From Gymnopus androsaceus JB14 (lineage: Eukaryota > Basidiomycota > Agaricomycetes > Agaricales > Omphalotaceae): a stretch of DNA of 64,000 nucleotides. The position numbers and the translations under genes are program-made. The stretch is taken from assembly GCA_009733575.1 (NCBI GenBank), contig ML769388.1:1-64000 (forward strand). The letters are read 5' to 3'. Positions 44,019 through 56,076 of this stretch are shown piece after piece. Under the pieces are notes generated by a model. That model worked only from the letters and a program-made list of their open reading frames with translations, was not told the origin of the DNA and ran no database searches. Position 1 is the stretch's first letter; each line of letters begins with the position of its first letter.

Positions 44019-46995
44019 CTAATTCATATCCAAATCCTCATCCTCGTCAAACATACCATCATCCATTTCACCAAGGATGTAGTCCACAGTATAACTCTCT
44101 TGTAAAAGTTTATCCATCCTCGTTAGGTGACGCTCAGTATACGGTATGAACGACTCTACCATTTCCTTCAACGCAGTGCCACCATTGAGATTGACAGATG
44201 ACTTTTGCGAAATTCCGCCGTTCGCTAGAGCCAGCTCTGCTGCTTCATCTGTAAACGTTTTCATGACGTCTTCAGCGGAGCGGAGTTTCAAGATAGTAAA
44301 GAGCACTCTCTGGGCTACCTCGCTGGTTTTCGCATTTGCGTTCCAGTTTTGTACATATCGTAGTAGACGAGTAAGGTCAGACCCTGAGAGGGTTCGTAAG
44401 ACCTCGTCCACGGCGGGATCCCCGGATAATGATTCGGACACTGGGTTGGCAGAGCTAACCTCTCGGAACAAGGAGAGAAGTCTCCCAGGTTGTTGCATAG
44501 CCAATGCAAGCTGAATGGCCTTGCGATAATCGTTCAGCGAAAGATAGTTGTAGTAATCTTGTTCCCTGTAGAAGATGTCAGAAACCACAAGGACACCAGA
44601 TGGATATGACAGACTTCAAGACCATCTCTTCTCGTAAAGTCTCCTTCTCATTTTCTTGCTCTTCTGTGCAATCTTCCCAGAACGTGACCACAGAATCAGC
44701 GGCCCCCGATAAAATTGTCTTCTCATCCGTGCTAACAGCAAGGGCCCAAACCTGTAGACATGAATGCGAGTACATCCTGCGAATGGAAGAATTAACGTAC
44801 CTTGTCTTCATGATTATCCATGGTCGCGGTACATTCCTCTTCTCGAACATTCCACAATTTCACTAGCCCGTCTGAGGCCGAGCTCACCATCTGCATTCCC
44901 GCGTTAAGGAAATCGACTCGAAGGACAGAATTGGTGTGTCCCTCAAAAGTTTTCACACACGAGAAGTCATCGATATTCCATAACTTTACGGTTTTGTCGC
45001 CACTTCCAGTAGCCAACACGCGCTCTTCTTTTCCAAAACGCACAGTCCAAACCCCACGTTTATGACCTTTGCACACGCCGAGTAGTGTCAGCGACCCAGA
45101 AACTGACTTTTGGGAACTATTGTAGTTGATTGCATAGATTTTGGCGGTTCGATCTTGGGAACCGGAAACCAGTAAGCGGTCGTTTGGTGCAACATCCAAT
45201 GAATTGATATCTTTGTCGTGGGCCTTCAACGTCATTAGGCTCTTACAACGAGCCGGATCGCTGCTATGAAGGTCCACTTCAGATAAATCCCACATCTTTA
45301 TTGTGCGATCCTGACTTCCGGTGAACATAAACGGGGGAGACTCGCCATGTGCAGAGGACTTTCGGGACATGACCACCGCACCAATGCTTTCGCTGTGCCC
45401 CTCGCAGATGCTACACAGTGAAATCCCCAGTCAGATTCGTCCTCCCCGCGGGGATTCGGTGCCCATATCCTCGCTGACCGGTCCTTGCTTCCGCTAGCAA
45501 GCACGCGTCCGTCTGCGCCGTGGTCCAGGGCTAGGACGATATCGGTGTGGCCTTCCAGGAGCCTTGCATCGAGATCTTCGGATGAGTATACACGGATTAG
45601 AGACGAATTCGTCGCCAATGCAATATGCGTATCGCGAGCACCCTGCGATGGTGAGGTCAGAGCGGGGGATAGAAAGGTGATATCGACGATCTCGTCATTG
45701 AAGCCAATTAGCTGGCGTGAGAGTTGGCGAGTAGAGAGGGAATGGAAGAGGATGTTTTGATCTGCATGCACAGAAACGATGGTCTCTATCTCTGGAAGGT
45801 AGCTGAACAACAAGTCAGTAAAGTCAAAAAACAAAAAGGCCGAACTAGATGACTTGCATTCCATGTACAATCTGACGTTGCTCTTCCGAATCGTCTGAGA
45901 TCCTAGATCGTTCGTGACCGAGGGTGAAAACGGTGTTACCCCCTTTGACTTCCCAGACTTTTATTAGCCCAGATTCTCCTCCAGTGAAGAATTTTAGACT
46001 GTTGAGACTTGCAGAGGAAGAAGAAGTGGATCCCCATCTGAACATAGTAAGCCCAAGGTTTCCACACGCTCAAGGATGGGGATAGTCTTCGTTAATTTTG
46101 GGATGATGGCCTTGCTCTTGCCCTTTTTACTAGACTCTGTGGCATGAAAGAGAGGAGAAAGGTCCCAAACAAGTACCACCGAATCCCTTCCTCCGCTGAT
46201 TAACCAGCGTCCATCGGGGGTAACATCAAGACCTCGAGGGACTGAAGCATGCCCTTCGAGAACAGCAATGGGCTTCAGCCCTCCGCTTTTTTGCTGATTA
46301 GAGAGCTCGAATATGCGAACTCGGGTGTCAACAGAGGCAGTTATTAATTGCATTGATTCTTGTTGCCCAAGAGAACCCGAGTCTCGAGGATAACTGAACT
46401 TGAGGGCGCTGACCACACCACCATGTCCCTTGAATACATGAGTGACAAATCCACGAAGTATATCCCAGACCTTGACTACGCCGTCAGCTGAACCAGATGC
46501 AAGATAAGTGGATGTAGGATCGGTTTCGCAGACATGAATTGGGGCATCGTGTGCGCGGTTGATGACGCGAATGGGAGGAACTGCATGGGAGGAGCTTGTG
46601 GGCGATTTAGGGAGCTCGAATATTCGAAGTGAGAGGGCGGAGGTGAAAACCAGTAGATGGCTGGAAGAAGGAGTTATGCAGAGAGAACTGACAGTTTGGG
46701 TATCCTAAAAAGAACTTTAGACAAGATAAAGGACAAATGGCAAGTTCATTTACACCCAAAAACCGACAGATTTCGGTACCAGAAGTTACGTCTGTTAACA
46801 GGATTTCTTCGCCGACGCAAGTGACAATTTTTTGGCCATCCGGAGTTGCCGCAACAGGACCAGACGTATAAAGAGGCGATATTTTACGCGCATTCTTGAA
46901 TCTAAAGAGTCAAATGTGAGTATAGATTGAAAATTAAAGCGATCTGCAACGACATACGCGGTTCTAAGCTTGGGTCGATTGGTTGGTACCGCCAT
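44019..46995 (-). CDS. UTP13: U3 snoRNP / SSU processome WD40 protein Utp13 (TBL3)
   Basis: Component of the UTP-B subcomplex of the small-subunit processome, needed for 18S rRNA maturation in the nucleolus. Starts MAVPTNRPKLRT and carries two rows of WD40 repeats, e.g. LASGSADGVVKVWD, LISGGRDSVVLVWDLS, LASGSKDRSARIWAP, MFTGSQDRTIKMWDLS, LATGSGDKTVKLWN, MVSSASDGLVKLWN. The Utp13-specific C-terminal domain follows (YNYLSLNDYRKAIQLAL, QPGRLLSLFREV, LLRYVQNWNANAKTSEVAQ), ending in an acidic tail. One-base frame breaks lie at 46032-46035 (a G-run on the coding strand) and near 45409-45412. In an essential single gene these point to assembly errors. Its 3' end has been copied twice into the 19-24 kb region. 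Confidence 0.93.
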
Positions 46996-47136
46996 AAAAA
47001 TTTACAAGGCGAAGAATGGGCGCTTCTCAAAATCCAATTTTCCCACAATAACTTTATATCGATCGCGTCTGCTCAATGCTCTGTGTATCTATGCTACTAT
47101 AAGTAATCGTGAATAAACAAGGTAAATAAATAACTA

Positions 47137-48512
47137 TCAAGAAGTCGGTATATTAGCAGCAACCCAGCGCTTTTCCAGTGATGACAAGGCCTCCTCGGCT
47201 TCACGTCTCAATCTCAACTCGTCGTCTGCTATTTTTTCTGCTTCTACCCGCTTGGCAGATTCCTTCTCCAGTAATACCTCCGCCGATCTCAGAGCAGATT
47301 TCACTCTTGAAGCCTCGGCATGAGCCTGTGCAAGTTGATCAGAAAGTCGTATAGAGAGCTGAACAGCATCAGATGCTTGTCGTCGAAGATCAGCTGTTTC
47401 TAATTCGAGTCTTTCAATTGTGCTGCTCGAACTTTCGCCCGGAGGGTGTAAAGGTGACCGCGATGAAGTGACGTTCACGCTGGGGTAGTTGGTTAAGCCT
47501 ATAAGGGACGAACGACGGTCAAAAGGATGCAGAAGGTCCTCGTCACTCTCATCATACATTTCCTCGTCATGAGGCGTCTGAGCTTCTTCATCGCAGGCCA
47601 TTAGCTCATCTTGCCCATCTTCTCCCATCTCATCTTCGCACTTGACCGGTGGAAGAGACACTTCCTTTCGAGGTCGCCCGCGACGGCTTGCCGAAGCAGA
47701 AGTAGAGGCTTCTGAGGTAGTATTCGGAGCGGTACTACTCGTACTTGGCCCACTGGTCGCTCCTGCATCTGGTTTGGGTGCCTTATTGCCCCTACCTCGC
47801 TTACGTGGACGTTTAGTCCCGGGAGGCGCAGATAGGTTCACAGTCCAGTACGATCCGAAACCTGGATAAGAGGTCAGACTCAAAGATGTTTCTTCCGTCA
47901 AAAAGTTTGGTACCTGGATCGGTTGCAGGTCGCGGCTGTCTTTCGAAAAGACGATTGAGAGAAAGATGATGTCGGACAGATTGCTTGGGAAACAAGTCAA
48001 GGTTGAAGAGCACACGGCCAGAAACCATACGTACCTTCCAAGTGGGCCCGGCTGTTCTATAAAACGGGTCAAGGTTGAAAGAGTACACGAGTACTAGAAT
48101 TTGTACATACCTATAATAATCGTATTTACCCTCCATAGCAGCATAGATTTCCCTGATAGTAAGTCGCTTTCTTGGACTCCCTAGTATCGCGCTGCGCAGA
48201 ATTACAGGCAAAGTATGCTGTGGTCTCCCTTCCGTATCAGGTAAACAGTCCAGAGAATCAGGGCAATTGGGATGGGGTTCATGATCCACTGAACGTTCTG
48301 GAACCTCTTCAGGATGATAGTCTATTGTTGTGTTGTCGCTGATATTCGATTCAGGTGAAGAGGGGATTTCGTTTTCAGCAGAAAGATTGTGGTTCAACAG
48401 AAGTCTTTGCAGATAATCAGCGTGCGGCTACAATAGAGTAAACAGGCTAGACGTACTTGACGGTTTTTTTGCGCACTTCAATGGGATTCAAGAGGTCGCG
48501 TAGACTAGCCAT
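47137..48512 (-). CDS. Forkhead-family transcription factor
   Basis: Starts at 48512 (MASLRDLLNPIEVRKKTVK) and joins after an intron to PHADYLQRLLLNHNLSAEN. The forkhead winged-helix domain spans HTLPVILRSAILGSPRKRLTIREIYAAMEGKYDYYR / TAGPTWK / QSVRHHLSLNRLFERQ / PRPATDPG / FGSYWTVN; helix 3 is SVRHHLSLN, and each fragment is a separate exon. After it come a basic stretch (KRPRKRGRGNKAPK), an AT-hook-like RRGRPRKE, an acidic region and a C-terminal coiled coil of about 90 residues (LELETADLRRQASDAVQL ...). All phases agree. Likely a cell-cycle or stress regulator of fungal forkhead type; targets unknown. Confidence 0.9.
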
Positions 48513-48765
48513 GATGATGGGGGAACAGGTCCAGGGAAGAGTTTGTTGTTGTAGGTGCTAGCCGTTCACATTCTCACATGGTGGGTCCCTCCTTTTTCAT
48601 TGTTTCTCAATTTGCCATTTACCAAACTGGGCAAGATCTGATGCTGGAGATTAGCAATTCTTTTTATCTTCTCCGGATTTCTGTTGTGGACCGTGGTCCT
48701 TTTGGGTTGAGTAAATACAAGTAAAGTACATGCATGGGGATATACATTACATTATTATTACTGAT

Positions 48766-51700
48766 TCAGAGGCCATACTGATTAAAGTTATAAGTATAGT
48801 TGTAGTCCGGTGCCGGGTTCGAGACATTCATGATTCCACCACTCTCTGGCACTGGCGCCCAACCTGCTACGGGACCGGGTCCGCTGTATACATTATTAAA
48901 GTCGCCGCTGGGTCTGCGTTGTACATTGGAGACTTGAGAGTACGATGGATGCTGGGTCATCTGCGACTGTAGCATCGGTGGTGCTGGTTGGCCTTGCGCC
49001 TGACGGGGCGTCGGCCACCACTGGTAGCCAGGATAATAAGACGTTGAGGGCTCAATGCCCGGGATGTCAAGACCCAGCATATGGGCCATAATGCGTGTGC
49101 TAAGATCCTGAACGCCAGGTTCTCCGGAGGCGCGCGCCAATTCTTGCTGTTGCTGTTCCCCTTCGCCTCCCGCGCGGAATGCTTCTCGTTCCAGATAATC
49201 AGAGTTCTTCTCCTGGCCAAAAGCATCATCGACGTGACGCTTTACTCTGGTCACATTCGAAGCCTGAGATTGAGTATCGAATTCAAGTCGGACGCCTTGT
49301 AATAGATCGTTTGCCCTGGACGCGCTGGGCCAAAGAATAGACATGGCTTCTAGAGCTTCGAGCGTTTGTCTCAACCCATGTGCTGCTTGTACGTTGGACG
49401 GACGGAGCGACACTAAGGATTCATCAGATTAATAGTTAGAACAAAGGCATCAATGAGATCGCCTACATGTCAACAGATGCATGATACTAGGCAAAAAAAA
49501 AAAAATCTTTAAAGAACAACAACTTCCATTAAATGCAAAATACCTACCCAGTCGTGAGCATATACGATGTCAAAAAGGGCGAACACCTTTGCAGCGTGAA
49601 GTTCTCTCGGTATACTGTAACTGCAGCGAGACATGATATAAGCTCTAGTATGAAAGAAGAGAAGATGACCCACCAAGCGCGCTGAGACGAGTTGCAGCTC
49701 CTTGAGCAAGATCAAACGCTTTCATTTCTATAGTTGACCAAGGTGAATCGATCCTGAGAAAATATTAGGATCTGAAGGAATACCAATACCGAAAAAACCC
49801 ACTCTCTCCAATTGGGGATGCTTTTTGTAGATCGCATTGATCAGCCCTGGTCGAGGAAATTCGCGCGGAATGACTCACAAGGCTCTATTGAGTAGTAGCA
49901 CAGTACCCCAATACCGGATGTGGACAAAAAGAACATGCGGGGGAGGAACAGGACGCTTGCTAGCCGCATCGTAAACTAGATGGTCTGGCAAGCCCAAATA
50001 CCACTGATCAAGCCGCGTTTCAAATGTATTAAGTAACGCCCGCCGCGAAGTGGAATCAGTAACTGTTATGGGGTACAATCTCTGAATGATTCTTCCAAGA
50101 ATAACAACTTCCGAGAAAGGATGAGATCCAAAAACAACGCATGGGAAAATGAAACTTACACAAAGTTGATGTCGCGCGCTGACAGGCAATGATATGAGAA
50201 GGTGTAGGCGGATAGGAAATCTCTATCGAATCAGAGGCCAGAGGCTGCCAAAGTTCTTGATCGTCCTGGAAAATGGCGCTGTTTGAGCAAGTGTTTACAT
50301 CCTGAGATATTTTCTCACCTCTTCCACTTCTGGAAGTGGCGTGTCAAAATCTTCGTCTCGAATGATAATCGGTCGCCCTTGAATGGTATAAGATCACACC
50401 CTTCTTCCTAAATAGGTCGTACTTACCCATATACACGGACCCATATCTAAGCATTGAAAAATAAGGATTTGGAATAATGAATAATCCATATATTCACCTG
50501 TCAGCCAGACAGCAAGTCCACCAAATTTGTCGCCGCGTTTGAGTCTCATCTTTCGAGAAGAGGCTATGTCCGTGGTGTTTCCAGCCATCGGTATTCCTGT
50601 GGAGGCCCAGATCGATGGCCTATCGAACGCTTAGCCAAAGATAGTGACAGGTCACTCACAGCGACACTTACCATTCGAATAGCCATACCTATAACCAACT
50701 ATGATGAGATATCGTAACAAAATCGACGAGTGGACCAACCAATGAAATTCCAGCCTTGTTCCATACTTCCAATGCCAAATTCACGGTATCCAAGGAGCAG
50801 TAAACTCTGCACGGTGCTTGAATGCGGTAAGTACACGAAACATGAGGCAGAGAAGAAACAAACATACCTTGGTCGGGATCGATCAAATATTTTGGCTTTG
50901 ACAGTGTCAAGAAGAGTTTCCAAAGTTGAGTGGGGAATAGCTCACTTAAAATCATTCTGGCTTGTTCCCAATACACGTTTCCTGCTTCCCACATACCAAC
51001 GAGAGGGGGTTGAGGAGTTTCATCAAACCGTGCAGTAATAGAAAAGATGGTTAACAGAAGCAAGTTTGTTACTTTCTGCGACGACTCGGGCTTGGGAGAT
51101 GAGGAGGATGCCGAGGAAGGAGTGTTTTCTCGCGTTTGCCCATGTTTCCTGAATATAGCTTAGTGTACAGCGGAGAGTGAACGTCAAAGATGGACGTGCC
51201 TTGCGTGGTATTCTGTTAGAAACCGACTTTTATGTATAACCGGGAAGACGGGATGAATGTAAGTAAAATAAAGGTCGATCAGGCGGTCCTGTATGTGTAT
51301 CGGAGGAAGTTCGACTTTGATGTCCTCCTCTTGGATAGTCACGGCAGCAAATTCTTTGCTGGGAGGCCACACCCGAGCCATTGGAAGTCTCCTAGACCAA
51401 TGTGAGAACACGTCGCAATGGGAATAAGATTTTGTAATGCTTACCAAACTCCACCTTCAACGCGATCATCCGTCCGATTATTCTTGCTGAGGAATTGAAG
51501 CCCGGAGGCTTTTCCATGATATCGAATCTCTGACAAGGAACAAATGAAAGGACGGTAGATATGAGGTAAGATTTGAACTAACCTTGGTTTTCGGTTAGCG
51601 ACAACTCCCCCAAACCTTCAGTTATCTCGTCACTCTCCTCATGATCTGGTAAAGTAATGAACATGCAAGAATGCAAGAGAGGAGATCGCACCCACCAGAT

Positions 51701-52629
51701 ACTGTTTCGAGAGTGTACATATCGTTCCAATCAGGATGTCCTCGGGAATTATCAAGTCGGCGCCTGCGCGTAGCAGGCTCATCAGACGATGAGGATAATG
51801 GTGTATACACTGGCGAGGAAGAAGGCCCTGAAGAGCACAGACTACGGGCCAGATCATTTTGCCATTCCTGAGTTGGAACAACCGACAAGCCCCGATCTTG
51901 TGTTAATGAAACCTTTTCTCTCGATACCCGCGACTGTCTCCTTGAGCGCGAATTATCACGACCGGAAGAGGTGTTTCCATTACTCCGGAGAACTGAGGCA
52001 AAGAAATCCTCTTTGGTTGCATTTCCAGGTTGAAAGCGCCTTCCAGATGGGCCATAGGGTCCCAAATCAACTCTCTTCAATATCTCCCGTGCTAACTCAT
52101 CTTTTTGGAGGTCTGCGACGACACTTTGTACTCTTGGGTCTGTACATTGAAGAATGACACCTAAAAGCGATTCTACCTAATACCCAGTCTCGCAAGCCGG
52201 GATTTTTGGAGTGAAAATACTGCCATACCTGGTGCCAACGTTGTTCGATTGCATGAATATAACCTTTGGGAGGACCCCGCTTGAAGCTTGGGCCTAATCA
52301 CGATGAGATGTTTTCACACATACAACCTTCTCGGACATTTACCTAAAAATGTGCACGCTTTAAGGGGATGTTAGATTAGCAAAGAAAGAGAGAGGTGATG
52401 GCACTCAACTGGTTCCAGCAAGAGCGCAACTTTTGCATGGTCCATCTGCAACGCCTCTTTCACATTTAGATTTGGTCTTGCGGCAGCTGTCGCAGGCTTC
52501 CAAATGGAAGATTAAAGCCTGATAAATACGGGATCAATGCTGCGCACCTCGACTGGAACGTTTTCTAGAAGCTGCCTGTGATTCGGGAGCATCGCCGTCT
52601 TCAGAAGGGTCGGAATCCTGCCAATCCAT
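48766..52629 (-). CDS. Zn2Cys6 transcription factor (xylanolytic activator / fungal-specific TF domain)
   Basis: Starts at 52629 (MDWQDSDPSEDGDAPESQ). The binuclear cluster is CDSCRKTKSKC-x8-CKSC-x6-C, matching C-x2-C-x6-C-x8-C-x2-C-x6-C, assembled across introns. It is followed by FLGPSFKRGPPKGYIHAIEQ, the signature of XlnR/XYR1-like regulators. The Fungal_trans domain includes DIKVELPPIHIQDRLIDLYF, HPVFPVIHKSRFL, NLLLLTIFSITARF, and LLLLGYREFGIGSMEQGW joined to MAIRM. More than ten introns. The C-terminal part, 48766-49413, is Gln-rich and disordered. A one-base frame change may occur near 50890-50920. It probably controls carbohydrate-use genes, none of which lie in this window. Confidence 0.88.
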
Positions 52630-52959
52630 GTAGAGAATGGTGAGAGGAGAAAGAGAAACAACTGAGCAAAGTTACATTACGAGCAAATGTGTAATGAGCG
52701 GAAGACACGTGCAGAAGCGGATCATTTCTGACTAAGCACTCAAGTCCGCTCGTCCGTCGGTCTCGGTTCCGATTTATCTATCAAATTTACGTATGTAATT
52801 AGGCAACGCAGAGAAAATCAGATTATCAGTGCATGGATTCGAACAACGTTCTCTTGGCCATGGCGAGCATTTGATGATTCAAGATGGAAGCAAACTACAT
52901 ATACATCCGGCTCCAATTCCGCTACCCAGCATGTCCATCCGCGTTCGACAGGTAATAAT
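52630..52959. other. Intergenic between two minus-strand genes
   Basis: Promoter of the Zn2Cys6 gene and 3' end region of NIPSNAP. A GGATTCGAAC word (about 52837) looks like a tRNA T-loop, but the flanks do not form a tRNA. No gene. Confidence 0.45.
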
Positions 52960-54155
52960 TCATTTCAAGGGGCTGTACGAAAGAGGGGAGAGGATATAAG
53001 AGTCCATGTATTTGGCTAGGTGCGCGGTCTACGAAACAAGGTCAATCGCGTTTAGAAATTGATTATACAACTCACTTTGTCAACCGTTTCTGCCCAGCCA
53101 TCGAGCTGCCATGCCTTTTCTCGTGTTTCCTTCCGAGTTTCCAGGTTACTTCAATGGTCATTAGATTTGAACATATTCTGACGTCCTGTTGACTTACGGA
53201 TATTGCCACATATGGTGTACTTGATGTAACCGGCCGACCTGGGAGAACCAAGCACCCACAGGACTTGTGATTTTACTCCGAGCATCGATACCTCTGCGCC
53301 TGTAGCACCTGAAGTCAGCCAACTTATCGAAAACATGCAAAGGATGGAATACCAGGCGGCCTCCCATGCCAGAAGCGTCCCAGGAATTAGTTGATAGCTA
53401 CGGAGCTCAAAAATTCCTCCCTGTGCGTGAGGGGGAGCTGTGGGGAAGAACGCAAACTCTTGGTTGAGCTGGGAGGATCGAGATGTGACGTGCGGAAGCA
53501 TGGCTTGATAGGTTTTCAGGTGCTGAAGGCAGGAATGAGGAAGCGGAAGCAAAGACAAGGTACAATTACTCACATCGGAGTTCTTTACCAGCTGGGTGGT
53601 CTTGTCATATCCTCCATAGTTTTCATATTCGAGTATATGGAAGAAGGTATCCTGCTGACCGACAAGAGTCTCCCAACTGCCAGTTAGTTTAACATGAAGA
53701 TTTGGGTCGTTCACAAGGCCTGTATAGTATTTTTCACTGCCGAAGTCGCGTCATCGTCTTCACAGATTTGTGCATGAGATATGGTGCTCACGCTGCCTCC
53801 TTATATTCCTTTGTTCTATCAGGCTTCACGCAATGAACTGACACGTATTACTATGAGTGTTTTGACATGATAGAAAGTTATAAAAACGCACACTCGAAGC
53901 CATGGACATATTTTCCACGTCCAACCAGACGAGAGTGCTTTCTTTCAGGTCAGAACTATCAAACATCGATATTATCGATGCATACCTGCTGAACCTCGAT
54001 TTCTCCGGCTTGCTGGGCCTCTGGTGAGCCGTGTAGGATGTTCTGCTTGCGCATGAGTCGGACTCGAGACACAAGACGATCCTCTCAATTACCTTTACGG
54101 AAATTGACCGCCTAGAGGCCGTGGATAGAAAGTTTGTTGCAGGTCGTCGAAACAT
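52960..54155 (-). CDS. NIPSNAP family mitochondrial protein
   Basis: Start chosen at 54155: MFRRPATNFLSTASRRSIS resembles a mitochondrial presequence. Exons then give NILHGSPEAQQAGEIEVQQ, HSRLVGRGKYVHGFE, HCVKPDRTKEYKEAAEKYYTG, LHVKLTGSWETLVGQQDTFFHILEYENYGGYD, FPTAPPHAQGGIFELRSYQLIPGTLLAWE, SPVGAWFSQVGRLHQVHHMWQYP and AKYMDSYILSPLSYSPLK, the typical NIPSNAP order. NIPSNAP proteins are mitochondrial matrix or membrane-associated and act as mitophagy signals in animals; the fungal role is unclear. At the intron after GRGKYVHGFE the phases do not match by one base, another possible frame error. About seven introns. Confidence 0.87.
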
Positions 54156-54242
54156 GGGAGTATGAGCACAGTATGAGTAGTTCACGCGTTTGTACTCAGT
54201 GACGTAAGTGGGGTTAGAGCGCTAATAGTATGATTTAATAGT

Positions 54243-55933
54243 CTAGTTCCGCTCTCGAGCCCATATCTCTTGTATACAACCTCTACGTTCAACGTCCCGC
54301 TGGAAAACTAACTGGAAAGCGAAAATATTAGACGAAGAAGGGGCCAAAGAGCTGCATTCGTGCAACTCTGACGAACTATGTCCAATGGAAGCACAAGTAA
54401 ATGCTGCATTCGAGTTGACCTGCAAGGATACGTTAAGGTGAGAGAGGGGGTATTCGAGTGTTTGAACTTACCCATTCTTTATCGATGAGGAATTCCAGAC
54501 TTGCTGCCGCCAGTAACAAAGATCGAGCACCTCTATCTACCACCAAAGCAACTTCTACGTCCTTATCGTTGGTTGTTACAGAGCCAAGAAGATCAAGTCT
54601 AATAGTGTTCCCTTTCCGGATAGCTTGAGATATACAGAACCCAGTTTCGAGGTTTCCGTCCACTGCATGAGAAGGGGGATGCAGAAGATAGTCATTCGTA
54701 TCGGCCCCCTTGAACGACATTCGTTTGCGCGCCTCATTCTCCAAAATATCAGCCGCAGACCCAACATCAGTTTTGGCGGAGGGAAGCAGTGAAATCGTGG
54801 TCTCCAGTAAACACGTCGAACCGACGCAAGGGGCACTGTGCACCAAAGGAGGGATGTGATTCTCCAATGAAACAAAAGGCACATCCTCGCCAGTGCAAGA
54901 AGGATTTGCACATTCGAATATCATATCAAGATATTTAGCTGCTTGAACCTAATGACGTATAAGATGTATGCCAATATTAAAAGTTTCACCACGCACTATA
55001 TGTTTGTTGTTTCTCTCGTTCCCCTCTGCTCCTTGAGTGAAAGCATTTCCCCCACCCAGCTCAATACCTTGATCGAACCAAACCTCGGGGTAGACGTTGG
55101 CGAGAAGAGCGTAGTAATTGTCGGCCATATTCATTTCATCATTGGAAGCATTGAGGTAGCGCATAAGCGCTAAGAAACCTTGCGCCTGGGACCTCCTCAT
55201 AATCGCTCCATGTCCGAGCCACGCGAAAGAAGTGTGAATGCTTGGGTCCACATGTATCCGCTTCACATAGCTAGAAAGCGCTTCATGAGGAGGGAGAAGA
55301 TAGATTGCTGAGGCGGAGTGCTCTGAAAATCGTAGTCTGAGCGCTCGAATGATTTCTGGCAGAACGAGATAGTCATCATCCTGAAGGACGGAATTTAGCA
55401 TGATGTCTCAAAAGAAACAACCATACATACCTGAATGAAACAGAACGGAGTAGAAGCCTCTGCGCAAGCTAGAAATCTTGCTTGAAAGTACAGGTTGGAG
55501 GGGGAGTTGGTGATTTTGAGACGTTGCCCCGAGCATTCAGGAAAGTCCTAATTTCTCAATGGGAACGAGTTGATTATGAAGGAAGAGATAGTGTGCACTT
55601 CTTTCGAGATTTCTTGGGGCTGTTATTCCATACGTGGATGATTGCAAGCGTGTCTTCCAAGTGACAAAGAAGAGACACTATCCGTACGACATTTGGAAAT
55701 CTAGCCCAATTCAAGATAACCGCAGTGGTGTCGGCGGTTTGTCTCCAATTTGGCTGGAGCCTCGAAAGGGAGTCGGACTCGGATGATCTGTCAATGTATG
55801 AAGCTGGTAGCGTCTGACGGTCATAGACGGCGTTCGGTGTCTTCTTGATCAGTAATGCAGTGATCGTTATCCAGAAAATAATGTAAAGAACTTGGAGAAC
55901 ATGGAAGTAGGAACGAAAGCCGGCGCCGATCAT
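54243..55933 (-). CDS. Type II membrane glycosyltransferase-like protein (GT64-like)
   Basis: Starts MIGAGFRSYFHVLQVLYIIFWITITALLI, a single N-terminal signal anchor. The luminal part has TTAVILNWARFPNVVRIVSLL, a VWNNSPKK strand, ITNSPSNLYFQARFLACAEAS and the metal-binding FIQDDDYLV (DxD-type motif), as in exostosin-like GT64 enzymes. SFAWLGHGAIMRRSQAQGFL and ADNYYALLANVYPEVWFDQG also fit transferase cores. A C-terminal exon 54243-54425 ends CIQEIWARERN. Donor and acceptor around 55520-55600 do not agree in phase by one base. Substrate and linkage are unknown; a Golgi location is inferred from the topology. Confidence 0.7.
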
Positions 55934-56076
55934 TTTAGCGCCTCTTCCTATCTCCGCCTTTCATCATATCCTGACTCTGTGAACTTTTCCTTCGTTCTTT
56001 GTCTGGCTCACCGTCTTAGGCTTCATCAGTCACTCTCTGGATATAATACATCCACATCTTCAGCTTAATATATCTC

